From contig VGEP01000002.1 in assembly GCA_016869215.1 (NCBI GenBank), positions 62,001-126,000 on the forward strand: a stretch of DNA of 64,000 nucleotides, in the 5' to 3' direction. Every line of letters begins with the position of its first letter. Position 1 is the stretch's first letter. Under the pieces are notes generated by a model. That model had not been told where the DNA came from. It searched no databases and was given only the letters and a program-made list of their open reading frames with translations. Position numbers and translations under genes: made by a program. The DNA comes from Alphaproteobacteria bacterium (GTDB taxonomy: Bacteria > Pseudomonadota > Alphaproteobacteria > Rhizobiales > Xanthobacteraceae). This document shows positions 8,449-15,749 of the stretch, in pieces.

Positions 8449-9162
8449 CTACTTCCGCACCAGCGTCAGCGGATTGGCCGATTCCGGCACGCGCCGCCAG
8501 CCGGCATCCGACGGCTCGAACCGCCAGTACTGGCCGCGCGCCGAGCGGAACACCAGTTCGCCGCGGTCGACCTGCCAGGTTGCCGGTCCGAAGCGCGTGA
8601 CGAACGGATCGCACGGCGGCTTGACCTGGATCGCGAACTCTTCGCCAGCCGCGGTTCGCGACAGCGTGAGTTCGCAGATTGGGCGCCCGGCGCCGGCGCC
8701 GCGGACGACCCGCCAGTCGCCGACGGTCTGGTCGATGGTGCGCGGCGGCGGTCCTGCGACAGTGGCGTTCTGGATGAACAGGATGCCCACGCCCGGTCGC
8801 GGCGCTTCGAAGATGCCGCCCTCAAGCTCGCTGAACTCCAGAACCGCCTGGCCCTTGGCGTCGAGCAGCCGCAGGAAGTCGTTGTCCGCATGGGCCCAGG
8901 CCGAGATTTCGCGCACGAACGGGAAGTGCTCGGTGCAGGCCGGATCGAACAGCACGCGCTTGCCGCCCGGCACGTTGTCCGCGCGGAAGGTGATGGTGCA
9001 GGCCTTCTCGCGGTCGGCGGTCGAGAACTCCCAGCTCCCGACCATGGTGCGGGGCACGCTCGGGATGGCGGCTTCGGGCGGCGGTGCGGGCTGCGGCTGC
9101 GCCGCCGCAGACGCGGCGAGCGCGATCGAAACGGACAATGCGACAATGACGCCACGGACCAT
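8449..9162 (-). CDS. secreted protein with two tandem AprI/Inh-type inhibitor domains
   Basis: A 237-residue protein with a signal peptide (residues 1-22) and a Pro-rich linker. Two repeats follow, about 40-120 and 147-230. The first starts VGSWEFS with Cys at 55 and 76; the second starts VGDWRVV with Cys at 163 and 184, so each has one Cys pair about 21 residues apart. This is the beta-barrel pattern of AprI/Inh metalloprotease inhibitors, which normally have one such domain of about 100 residues. In periplasmic relatives it blocks secreted serralysins. It sits between two catabolic genes with 12 and 5 bases of spacing and no protease gene nearby, so its target is unknown. Confidence 0.7.
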   Translation of the reverse strand: MVRGVIVALSVSIALAASAAAQPQPAPPPEAAIPSVPRTMVGSWEFSTADREKACTITFRADNVPGGKRVLFDPACTEHFPFVREISAWAHADNDFLRLLDAKGQAVLEFSELEGGIFEAPRPGVGILFIQNATVAGPPPRTIDQTVGDWRVVRGAGAGRPICELTLSRTAAGEEFAIQVKPPCDPFVTRFGPATWQVDRGELVFRSARGQYWRFEPSDAGWRRVPESANPLTLVRK

Positions 9163-9174
9163 GGCGCAAGGCTA

Positions 9175-10155
9175 TCACACCCGTTTCTTCGGCGGCCAGG
9201 GAGCCTCCGGCACCGGGGTCAGCGGATCCTTGCCGGAACCCCAGGCGAGGAGATTGTTCACGACCAGTCGATCCATCGCGCGGCGGGTCGCGACCGAGCC
9301 CGAGCCGAGATGCGGGAACAGCACGACATTCTCCATCGCCAGCAATTCCTTCGGTACGTCCGGCTCGTTGACGAACACGTCGAGGCCCGCCGACATGATC
9401 CGCTTCTCCTGCAGCGCCTTGATCAGCGCCGGTTCGTCCACGACCGATCCACGCGCCATGTTGATGAAAATGCCGTCCGGCCCGAGCGCGTCGAGCACCT
9501 TGGCGTCGATCATGTTTTGCGTGCCGGGACCGCCCGGCACGATGGTCAGCAGGATGTCGACGTCCTGCGCCATCGCGATCAGGTCGGGATAGTGCTTGTA
9601 CGGCACACCCGCGCGCGGCTTGCGGCTGTGATAGACCACCGGCACCTTGAAGCCGTCGAGCCGCCGCGCGATCGCCTGGCCGATGGCGCCCATGCCGACG
9701 AGCCCCACGGTGCGGTCGCGCAAGGTCGCGGGCGTCAGCCGGTACGGCCGCTCCAGCCATTTGCCGGCGCGCAGGTAGCGCTCGGCCTGCGGGAATTCGC
9801 GCACGGTGCAGAGCAGAAGCCCGAGCGCGGTGTCGGCGACCTCCTCGGTCAGCACGCCCGGCGTGTTGGTGACGACGATGCCGCGCTCGCCCGCCCATTT
9901 GGCGTCGACGTGGTCGTAGCCGACGGCGAAGGTCGAGACGATTTCGAGCTTGGGAAAGCGCGCCATCAGCGGCCCGTCGATGCGCTCGCTGGACACACTC
10001 ACCGCGAAGCCGCGGATGCGGTCCGCAAGCCCGGCCATGAACGCGTCCTTGTCCTTGGCATCCGCCAGGATGTGCAGGTTGAACGCGGAGCTGAGCCCGT
10101 CGACGATGACCGGCTTCTTCGGCCCGACCAGCAGCACATCGATCTTGTCGGCCAT
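9175..10155 (-). CDS. D-isomer specific 2-hydroxyacid dehydrogenase (glyoxylate/hydroxypyruvate reductase type)
   Basis: A 326-residue NAD(P)-dependent enzyme. The Rossmann motif GLVGMGAIGQAIARRL lies near residues 147-162. The catalytic Arg is in NMARGSVVDE, the Glu in DVFVNEPD and the His in LFPHLGSGS, all as in the family. It reduces 2-keto acids such as glyoxylate or hydroxypyruvate, or works in reverse. The start MADKIDVLLVG was preferred over one seven codons upstream by comparison with relatives. It is the first gene of a minus-strand operon with the inhibitor-like gene, HpaB-type monooxygenase and DapA-family lyase. Confidence 0.88.
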   Translation of the reverse strand: MADKIDVLLVGPKKPVIVDGLSSAFNLHILADAKDKDAFMAGLADRIRGFAVSVSSERIDGPLMARFPKLEIVSTFAVGYDHVDAKWAGERGIVVTNTPGVLTEEVADTALGLLLCTVREFPQAERYLRAGKWLERPYRLTPATLRDRTVGLVGMGAIGQAIARRLDGFKVPVVYHSRKPRAGVPYKHYPDLIAMAQDVDILLTIVPGGPGTQNMIDAKVLDALGPDGIFINMARGSVVDEPALIKALQEKRIMSAGLDVFVNEPDVPKELLAMENVVLFPHLGSGSVATRRAMDRLVVNNLLAWGSGKDPLTPVPEAPWPPKKRV

Positions 10156-10237
10156 CGCCGTCACTCCCCGCGACATACCGGACCTGCGTTGCGGCCGGGT
10201 CGCCCGTAACCTGCATTTTCACGGCAGAATCGCAAGC

Positions 10238-10313
10238 CTAGTGGCCCGCTTCTAACATTCGCATTCCGTTTCAGCAGGCGTGTTTGCGAATGTTAGAAGC
10301 AAAGGACCACTAG
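10238..10313. repeat. palindromic intergenic element 1 (CTAGTGG...CCACTAG)
   Basis: A 76-base hairpin unit bounded by CTAGTGG and CCACTAG, with an inner perfect 16-bp stem (GCTTCTAACATTCGCA with its complement at 10285-10300). It lies in the 357-base gap between divergent dehydrogenase genes, 13 bases from a second similar unit. It looks like a short non-coding mobile palindrome. The rest of this gap shows only an AAGGAG ribosome site before the next gene. Confidence 0.75.
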
Positions 10314-10326
10314 CAAATTCAAAGTG

Positions 10327-10405
10327 CTAGTGGAGCTTTGGATTTGACATTCGCTTCGCGAGTTCGCGACGAAGCGGGTCGCGAATGTCAAATCCGCTCC
10401 ACTAG
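10327..10405. repeat. palindromic intergenic element 2 (CTAGTGG...CCACTAG)
   Basis: A 79-base hairpin with the same ends as the preceding unit and arms GATTTGACATTCGC and GCGAATGTCAAATC, so the core ACATTCGC is shared. The loop itself contains a small stem (CGCTTCG with CGAAGCG). Two adjacent family members of different sequence suggest separate insertion or duplication and drift. Confidence 0.75.
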
Positions 10406-10512
10406 CGGCAGAAACCGGCTGCCCACGCGCATTGCGGGCGCGCATTGCGCCATGCTAGCTGACACGCCGAACGGCCCACCAGCCGCAGCAGTCCAATAAG
10501 GAGCTTTTCGGG

Positions 10513-11466
10513 ATGGCACAGAACACGCAACGGATCGGATGGATCGGCATGGGCCGCATGGGCTATCCGATGGCGGAGCGGCTGCTCAAGGCCGGCTACG
10601 ACGTCTCGATCTGGAACCGCACCAAGTCGAAGGCCGAGCCGCTGGCCAAGGTGGGCGGCAAGATCGTCGACAAGCTCTCCGAACTGTCCGGCTGCGACAT
10701 CGTGTTTTCCATCGTGGCCGAGGGCAAGGACGTCGAGCAAGTCTATTTCGGCAAGGACGGCGTGCTCTCCACCAACAAGACGCCGCCGGTGTTCGTCGAC
10801 TGCTCGACCATCGCGGTGGAAGAGTCGGTCGAGATCCGCAAGCGCCTCAAAGAGCGCGGCGCCGACTTCGTGTGCGCGCCCGTCAGCGGCAATGCCAAGG
10901 TCATCAAGGCGGGCAAGCTGTCGTCGGTCTGCTCGGGACCGAAGGCCGCCTTCGACAAGGCCGAGGCCATGATCAAGGTGTTCGCGCCGAAGGGCGTCGC
11001 TTACGTCGGCGAAGGCGAGCTCGCGCGCGTCTGCAAGATCGCACACAACGTCATGCTCGGAGTGGTGATCCAGAACCTGATCGAGATCACGCTGCTGGTA
11101 AACAAGATGGGCGTGCCGCGCCACGCCTTCCTGTCGTTCCTCAACAACGGCGTCATGGGCTCGATGTTCACCGCCTACAAGTCGCCGGCGCTGGTCAACC
11201 TCGACTGGACCACGACCTTCACGCCGGAGCTTCTCCGCAAGGACCTCGACCTCGGCCTCGGGCTCGCCGATGAAGTGGACGTGCCGATGCCGATCACGGC
11301 CGCAACCCGCGCCATCCTCCAGATGCACATGGGTCACGCCATGCTGCAGAAGAACCCGGAGGAGTATCTCGCCAAGGACTTCGCGGCCCTGATGGAGACC
11401 ATGGCGATCTCGGCGGGCATGAAGCTGGAAAGCGAGAACAAACAGGTTCCGACCGGCCTGGAATAG
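10513..11466 (+). CDS. 3-hydroxyisobutyrate dehydrogenase family NAD(P)-dependent oxidoreductase
   Basis: A 317-residue beta-hydroxyacid dehydrogenase. The N-terminal dinucleotide motif is GWIGMGRMGYPMAERL (residues 9-24). The substrate loop DCSTIAVEESVEIRKRL is present, and the catalytic Lys region reads CKIAHNVML. The family includes 3-hydroxyisobutyrate, tartronate semialdehyde and glyoxylate reductases; the sequence does not tell which applies. A good AAGGAG ribosome site precedes the start. A strong terminator follows, so it is probably a single-gene unit. Confidence 0.88.
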   Translation: MAQNTQRIGWIGMGRMGYPMAERLLKAGYDVSIWNRTKSKAEPLAKVGGKIVDKLSELSGCDIVFSIVAEGKDVEQVYFGKDGVLSTNKTPPVFVDCSTIAVEESVEIRKRLKERGADFVCAPVSGNAKVIKAGKLSSVCSGPKAAFDKAEAMIKVFAPKGVAYVGEGELARVCKIAHNVMLGVVIQNLIEITLLVNKMGVPRHAFLSFLNNGVMGSMFTAYKSPALVNLDWTTTFTPELLRKDLDLGLGLADEVDVPMPITAATRAILQMHMGHAMLQKNPEEYLAKDFAALMETMAISAGMKLESENKQVPTGLE

Positions 11467-11491
11467 CCATTGGCGTGACACCGAACGAAAG

Positions 11492-11516
11492 CGCCGCACG
11501 ATCCGTGCGGCGTTTT
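11492..11516 (+). terminator. rho-independent terminator after the 3-hydroxyisobutyrate dehydrogenase-like gene
   Basis: A perfect 9-bp GC stem (CGCCGCACG with CGTGCGGCG) with a 3-base loop is followed by TTTT. It lies 25 bases after the stop codon. Confidence 0.85.
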
Positions 11517-11624
11517 CATTTGCGGGGTCTTTGCGGCATCGAGACCCGCGACCAAACCGCATGTACAGCGGCGCCGTCCGGGCGTTATCCTCCGGCCTGA
11601 ATAAAGAGATCGGGAGGAATGCCC

Positions 11625-12485
11625 ATGGCGAACATCAGCGACGTTTCGATCGTCAATTGGAACAAGACCGAAGCCAAATCGGTGCCGTCCGGACTTGAAC
11701 GGACGATCTGCAGCCAGGCTCTGTGCGGTTCGAAGACCCTGGACGTCATCCACCGGACGGTGTCGAAGGGCCGCAAGCTCGACGTGCAGGCGGGCGACAA
11801 GTACCACCTGGTCTACGTCATCGAGGCGCCGGGCGGCGGCAACATCGGCTTCGGCGGCAAGTCTCACACAGCCGAGGCCGGCGCCGGCGTGCTGCTGGTT
11901 CCGGGCGAGTCCGCGCAGTTCGAAGCAACCGGCTCGGACTTGCAGATGCTGCACATGGTGACGCCGAAACCCCCTGCCGCCGTGGAAGCGGGACTGCCCG
12001 GAGGTCCGGGATATTTCTTTAACCGCAAGACGCTCCGCCCGCTGACCGATGCCAGCGGCGGCCGCGTGCGCCGTTTCTGCGTCGAGTCCACCGTCAGGCT
12101 TCTCGACGGCAGCAGGCTCACGCCGACCAACGCCATTCAGGCGGGCGAGATGCGCTATCACGACGGCGGATCGTCGCCCTATCACCGGCACTTAGGCACC
12201 AGCGCCAACCCCGACGGCCCGTCGCACTGCTACATCACGTTCAAGGGCCGCGGCGTGGTCCAGGTCGGCGACGATACCCAGGAACTCGAACCCGGCACGC
12301 TGGTGTTTTTTCCCACGGGCGTGCCGCATCGGCTGCGGGCTCACGGCGGACCGCTCGACTACTTCGAGCTGCAGGCCTGGAAGAGCTTCAAGACCGACGT
12401 GCTCAGCGAGGAGAAGCTCGGGCTCAAATGGTACTACGACCCCGTGTCGCCGGGCGCCGAGCGGATCGAGTGGGACCAGACCTGA
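11625..12485 (+). CDS. bicupin protein of unknown function
   Basis: A 286-residue protein with two cupin-like halves. The N-terminal half has a degenerate cupin (GDKYHLVYVI... GAGVLLVPGE). The C-terminal half is better kept: HDGGSSPYHRHLGTS (the HxH metal motif), GRGVVQVGDD and the second motif PTGVPHRLRAHG. Cupins of this kind include dioxygenases and sugar or acid isomerases. ATGs at 11619 and 11625 are possible; 11625 was chosen because the GGGAGGA ribosome site sits at the right distance. A GlcG-like gene follows 111 bases later on the same strand. Confidence 0.75.
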   Translation: MANISDVSIVNWNKTEAKSVPSGLERTICSQALCGSKTLDVIHRTVSKGRKLDVQAGDKYHLVYVIEAPGGGNIGFGGKSHTAEAGAGVLLVPGESAQFEATGSDLQMLHMVTPKPPAAVEAGLPGGPGYFFNRKTLRPLTDASGGRVRRFCVESTVRLLDGSRLTPTNAIQAGEMRYHDGGSSPYHRHLGTSANPDGPSHCYITFKGRGVVQVGDDTQELEPGTLVFFPTGVPHRLRAHGGPLDYFELQAWKSFKTDVLSEEKLGLKWYYDPVSPGAERIEWDQT

Positions 12486-12596
12486 CGAAGCGGCCGCTCG
12501 ATGTCGCCCGAGTCAACCCAGGCCGATTGACGCAAGCGCGGTTTCCCGTGACTGTGTCGCGCCTGCTTTCAAGCTTTCAACCGTGAGGAAAACGCC

Positions 12597-12995
12597 ATGC
12601 GTAACCGTCCCGCCCTGACCTCCGCCGACGTCCAGAAGATGATGGCCGCCTGCAAGGCCGAAGCCGAAAAGAACAAATGGGCCGTCACCATCGCCATCGT
12701 CGACGACAGCGGCGCGGCACTCATGCTCGAACGCATGGACGGCGCCGGCCCGATCAGCGCCAAGGTCGCGATGGACAAGGCGCTCACGTCGGCCGCAACG
12801 CGGCGCCCGACCAAGTTCTGGGAAGACCGCATCAAGGAACGCCCGGCGTTCCTGACCTTCCCCGGCGGCGCCATGTTCCAGGGCGGCATGCCGGTCATGC
12901 ATCAGAACGAATGCGTCGGCGCGATCGGCGTGTCGGGCGTGCAGTCGCACGAGGACGAGCAGATCGCCGCCGCCGGCATCAAGGCGCTGGGCTGA
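12597..12995 (+). CDS. GlcG/HbpS-like heme-degrading domain protein
   Basis: A 132-residue protein of the PF03928 type (GlcG, HbpS, PduO C-terminal). Typical parts are ALTSADVQKMM at the start, IAIVDDSGAALMLERMDGA, SAKVAMDKALTSA, and the C-terminal QNECVGAIGVSGVQSHEDEQIA. These small proteins often sit beside catabolic operons; some bind heme, cobalamin or flavin, but the function is mostly unknown. A GTGAGGAAAAC ribosome site precedes the ATG. Confidence 0.82.
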   Translation: MRNRPALTSADVQKMMAACKAEAEKNKWAVTIAIVDDSGAALMLERMDGAGPISAKVAMDKALTSAATRRPTKFWEDRIKERPAFLTFPGGAMFQGGMPVMHQNECVGAIGVSGVQSHEDEQIAAAGIKALG

Positions 12996-13010
12996 GCGCA
13001 CAGCCTGCGT

Positions 13011-13064
13011 GTCCCGGGCGCAGCGCGGCATGGCATGACGCGCTGCAGACCCGGGACCCCGGTT
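13011..13064 (-). repeat. palindromic repeat R1 of the GTCCCGGG family (short form)
   Basis: A 54-base palindrome from GTCCCGGGCGCAGCGC to GACCCGGGACCCCGGTT, placed between convergent genes 10 bases before the FAH-family stop. It is the first of five copies found between 13.0 and 17.1 kb. It may act as a bidirectional RNA hairpin here. Orientation is given relative to the long copies. Confidence 0.8.
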
Positions 13065-13074
13065 GCTTCGAAAG

Positions 13075-14040
13075 CTAAATCGCTCCCGTCGCCGTCGGAC
13101 CGCCCTGCGGGCGGTGGCGCTTGACCGCGTCCGGGTTGGTCGAGTCGACGCCCATATAGACGCCCTTCTCCCAGGTGCGCTTGAGCGGATCGCGCACCTT
13201 CAGCGACATCTTGCCGATGTTCTGGATTTCGATCTCGCAGGACTCGCCGTCCTGCAGGAACCCCAGGCCTTCGTGGTTGGTGCCGCAGGCGATCAGGTCG
13301 CCGGAGTTCATAGTCATCACCGTGGTCGCCCACTCGATCAGCTCGGGGACGCGGTGCTCCATGTCGTCGGTGTTGTAGTTGTGGCGCAGCACGCCGTCGA
13401 CCCAGAACCGCACGATGACGTCGTTCGGGTCCTTGATCTCGTCGGCGGTGGCGATGCACGGGCCGATCGGCGCAAACGTATCGAACGACTTGCCGAGCCA
13501 GCTCGTCAGCGGCGTCGCGGGCCAGGTGCGGCGGCCGACCTCGCGCGCCGACACGTCGACCAGCGTGGTGTAGCCGAAGACGGCGCTCCGCCAGTCCTTT
13601 TGCTTCACCATCTTGGCCGGTCCCTTGATGACGATCGCCAGCTCGGCCTCGTGCATGAAGGCGTAGGGCACGGTGTATTCCGGCAGCACGATGGTGTCGC
13701 CCGGCCCGATCACCGCGTCCGGGTTCTTCATGAACATGTTGAGCGGCCGCGCCTCGCGCTGGGCGTGTTCCCAGTAGTTGGCGATGCAGCAGAGAATCTT
13801 GCCCGGCCGCGGCAGCGGCGGCTTGAGCTGGACCTGCGCCAACGGCACGGCGGATCCGTCCTTGGCGAGCTTCTCCAGCGCAGGACGCAGGCCGTCGAAG
13901 CCGTCGATGATGCCCTGCATGGTGAGCTGCGGCGTGTAGCCCTTCTTCACCGCGCTCGAAATGTCGACCACGCCGCGGTCCGTGATGAGGCCGGGCAGGA
14001 CCTCGGCGTTGGGCGCGGATTGAAACAGAACCAGCTTCAC
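13075..14040 (-). CDS. fumarylacetoacetate hydrolase (FAH) family protein
   Basis: A 321-residue protein. The C-terminal FAH domain has MHEAELAIVI with the metal-binding Glu pair, the later Asp in the TTLVDVSARE stretch, and the end SGDLIACGTNHEGLGF typical of the family. The family splits or hydrates meta-cleavage products such as 2-oxohept-3-ene-dioate or fumarylpyruvate. The start is GTG at 14040 with a GGAGGT ribosome site; no in-frame ATG fits, and the longer upstream frame overlaps the divergent dioxygenase gene. That divergent extradiol-type neighbour supports a role after ring cleavage. Confidence 0.87.
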   Translation of the reverse strand: MKLVLFQSAPNAEVLPGLITDRGVVDISSAVKKGYTPQLTMQGIIDGFDGLRPALEKLAKDGSAVPLAQVQLKPPLPRPGKILCCIANYWEHAQREARPLNMFMKNPDAVIGPGDTIVLPEYTVPYAFMHEAELAIVIKGPAKMVKQKDWRSAVFGYTTLVDVSAREVGRRTWPATPLTSWLGKSFDTFAPIGPCIATADEIKDPNDVIVRFWVDGVLRHNYNTDDMEHRVPELIEWATTVMTMNSGDLIACGTNHEGLGFLQDGESCEIEIQNIGKMSLKVRDPLKRTWEKGVYMGVDSTNPDAVKRHRPQGGPTATGAI

Positions 14041-14268
14041 GATGACCTCCCCCTCTTCGAACTTGGCCGGAATACAGCACATCCCCCCGGAAGCGGCCAG
14101 CCGCACGCGTTTCGCGCATGACAGCTCCGTGTCCCGCGATGCGGGCGAGGCCTGCGGCGAAGCGCGCGCAAATTGCGTCCCTGGATGGGGTGCGATATCG
14201 TTGCGACAATTGTGCCGGCCGGTGAAACGGCGGCACGAGCCAGCCAACCCCAAGGACAGGCAACGACG

Positions 14269-15216
14269 ATGGCAGTCATCAAAGTCACCGACATCGCCTA
14301 TGTGCGGATGCGTTCGCCCGATCTCGACCAGCAGGCGGAGTTTCTCGACAATTTCGGCCTGGTGAAGTCCGAGCGGACCGGCAACGCCCTCTACTACCGC
14401 CCGACCGACCCGGTGCATCACGTCCATATCACCGAGAAGGGCGATCCCAAGTTCCTTGCCATCGCCTACCACGCGGCGAGCGAGGACGACCTGAAGGCGG
14501 TCGCCAAGGTTCCCGGCGCCACCGGCATCGAGAACATGGACGAGCCGGGCGGCGGCAAGCGCGTGCGCCTGACCGAGCCGAACGGCTATCAGGTCGAGAT
14601 CGTCTGGGGCATGAAGAGCGTGCCCGAGATTCCCGCGCCGCGGCAAATGCTGAACTCCGGCTACGCGCCGCTCGCGCGTCCCGGCGCGCTGATGCGCATT
14701 CCCAAAGGCCCGTCGCGCTGCAAGCGCATCGCGCATGCGGTGCTCGGCACGCCTAAGGTGAAGGAGACGGTGAACTGGTTCCGTCACCATCTCGGCTTCA
14801 TCTGCTCGGACGACGTCTACGCCGGCCACAAGGACAACCTGATCGGCTCGTTCAACCGCTGCGACCGCGGCGAGACCTTCGTCGATCATCACGTGTTCTT
14901 TGCGATCAACCACGATCACGCCGGCCTGAACCACGTGTCGTTCGAGGTGCAGGACATGGACGACGTGTTCATGGGCCACCAGCACATGCGCCAAGTCGGC
15001 AAGTACGAGCACATGTGGGGCATCGGCCGCCACCTGCTCGGCAGCCAGGTGTACGACTACTGGGCCGATCCGTGGCGCCGCGTGCACGAGCACTGGGCGG
15101 ACTCGGACCGCCTCAACGTCAAGAACGGCTCGAACACCCTGCCGGCGGAAGAAGCGCTGGTATCGCAGTGGGGCGACCCGCCGCCGCAGAAGTTCATCGA
15201 GCACGTCAGCGTCTGA
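14269..15216 (+). CDS. VOC-family extradiol dioxygenase-like protein (BphC type)
   Basis: A 315-residue protein with two vicinal-oxygen-chelate modules (about 5-115 and 152-290). The metal triad expected for type I extradiol dioxygenases is visible in the second half: H156 (AHAVLGT), H222 (LNHVSFEV) and E274 (HEHWAD). It probably opens a catechol-like ring with Fe(II). Start ATG 14269 follows AAGGACAGG; the frame is open upstream but has no support there. It is divergent from the FAH-family gene. A strong terminator follows. Confidence 0.85.
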   Translation: MAVIKVTDIAYVRMRSPDLDQQAEFLDNFGLVKSERTGNALYYRPTDPVHHVHITEKGDPKFLAIAYHAASEDDLKAVAKVPGATGIENMDEPGGGKRVRLTEPNGYQVEIVWGMKSVPEIPAPRQMLNSGYAPLARPGALMRIPKGPSRCKRIAHAVLGTPKVKETVNWFRHHLGFICSDDVYAGHKDNLIGSFNRCDRGETFVDHHVFFAINHDHAGLNHVSFEVQDMDDVFMGHQHMRQVGKYEHMWGIGRHLLGSQVYDYWADPWRRVHEHWADSDRLNVKNGSNTLPAEEALVSQWGDPPPQKFIEHVSV

Positions 15217-15236
15217 CAACGCTCCATCGGAATGCG

Positions 15237-15268
15237 AATGGCCGGGCAAGCGCCCGGCCATTTTGTTT
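15237..15268 (+). terminator. rho-independent terminator after the BphC-like gene
   Basis: A perfect 11-bp stem (AATGGCCGGGC with GCCCGGCCATT) and a 4-base loop run into TTTTGTTT. It lies 20 bases after the stop. Confidence 0.9.
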
Positions 15269-15280
15269 GCAGCGGCTCGT

Positions 15281-15334
15281 GTCCCGGGCGCAGCGCAGCG
15301 CGAAGCGGTGCGCTGCCGACCCGGGACCCCGGTT
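15281..15334 (-). repeat. palindromic repeat R2 of the GTCCCGGG family (short form)
   Basis: A 54-base palindrome, GTCCCGGGCGCAGCGC to GACCCGGGACCCCGGTT. It ends one base before the stop codon of the GIY-YIG gene. Its last 17 bases (15318-15334) are an exact inverted match to the first 17 bases of R3 on the other side of that gene. Confidence 0.85.
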
Positions 15335-15335
15335 C

Positions 15336-15626
15336 CTAAAACGCCAGATCAGGCGTCAAGTCGCGCCACTTTGGATTCTGCGCTTCGATCAATTCGAATT
15401 TCCACTCACGCCGCCAACGCTTCAAAGTGCGTTCCCTGGCGCGTGCTTCCAGAATGGAAGCATAAGATTCAAAATAAACGAGACGGCCGATCTTGTGCCG
15501 TTTGGTGAACCCAGGTACCGCGCCCGACTTGTGCTCACCCATTCGCCTGACAAGGTCATTGGTCACGCCGACGTACATCGTGCCGCGATACCGGCTGGCG
15601 AGAATGTAGACATAGAACTCGGCCAT
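15336..15626 (-). CDS. small GIY-YIG nuclease domain protein (UPF0213-like)
   Basis: A 96-residue single-domain protein. The GIY motif reads YVYIL (5-9), the YIG motif YVGVT (18-22), the catalytic Arg lies in DLVRRMGEH (24-32) and the metal-binding Glu in ILEARARERTLK (58-69). All expected catalytic residues are therefore present. There is no DNA-binding domain attached. The UPF0213/YhbQ group has no settled role. Palindromic repeats R2 and R3 flank it face to face, with 1 and 18 bases of spacing, making a compact cassette between unrelated catabolic genes. It may nick or process these repeats, but that is inference. Confidence 0.9.
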   Translation of the reverse strand: MAEFYVYILASRYRGTMYVGVTNDLVRRMGEHKSGAVPGFTKRHKIGRLVYFESYASILEARARERTLKRWRREWKFELIEAQNPKWRDLTPDLAF

Positions 15627-15644
15627 CGAACATAACCCGCCTTA

Positions 15645-15739
15645 ACCGGGGTCCCGGGTCTGCGGCGCACCATTCGCCATAGCGCGTCGAAGACGCGCGT
15701 AAGCGCGCTTTCGGCTCATGCTGCGCCGCGCCCGGGACG
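15645..15739 (+). repeat. palindromic repeat R3 of the GTCCCGGG family (long form)
   Basis: A 95-base unit from AACCGGGGTCCCGGGTC to GCCCGGGAC. The outer arms pair, and the centre holds a separate perfect hairpin GCGCGTC-GAA-GACGCGC. It is identical to R5 except at three positions, two of which are paired with each other. It lies 18 bases upstream of the GIY-YIG start codon. Confidence 0.9.
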
Positions 15740-15749
15740 CGCACCTCAA

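Noticed and set aside
6917-9592. Long open plus-strand frame opposite HpaB and neighbours
   Set aside because: Covers several real minus-strand genes and is rich in Arg, His and Val without any family pattern.
14041-15261. Upstream extension of the FAH-family gene in the same frame
   Set aside because: It would run through the divergent BphC-like gene; a GTG with GGAGGT ribosome site marks the family start.
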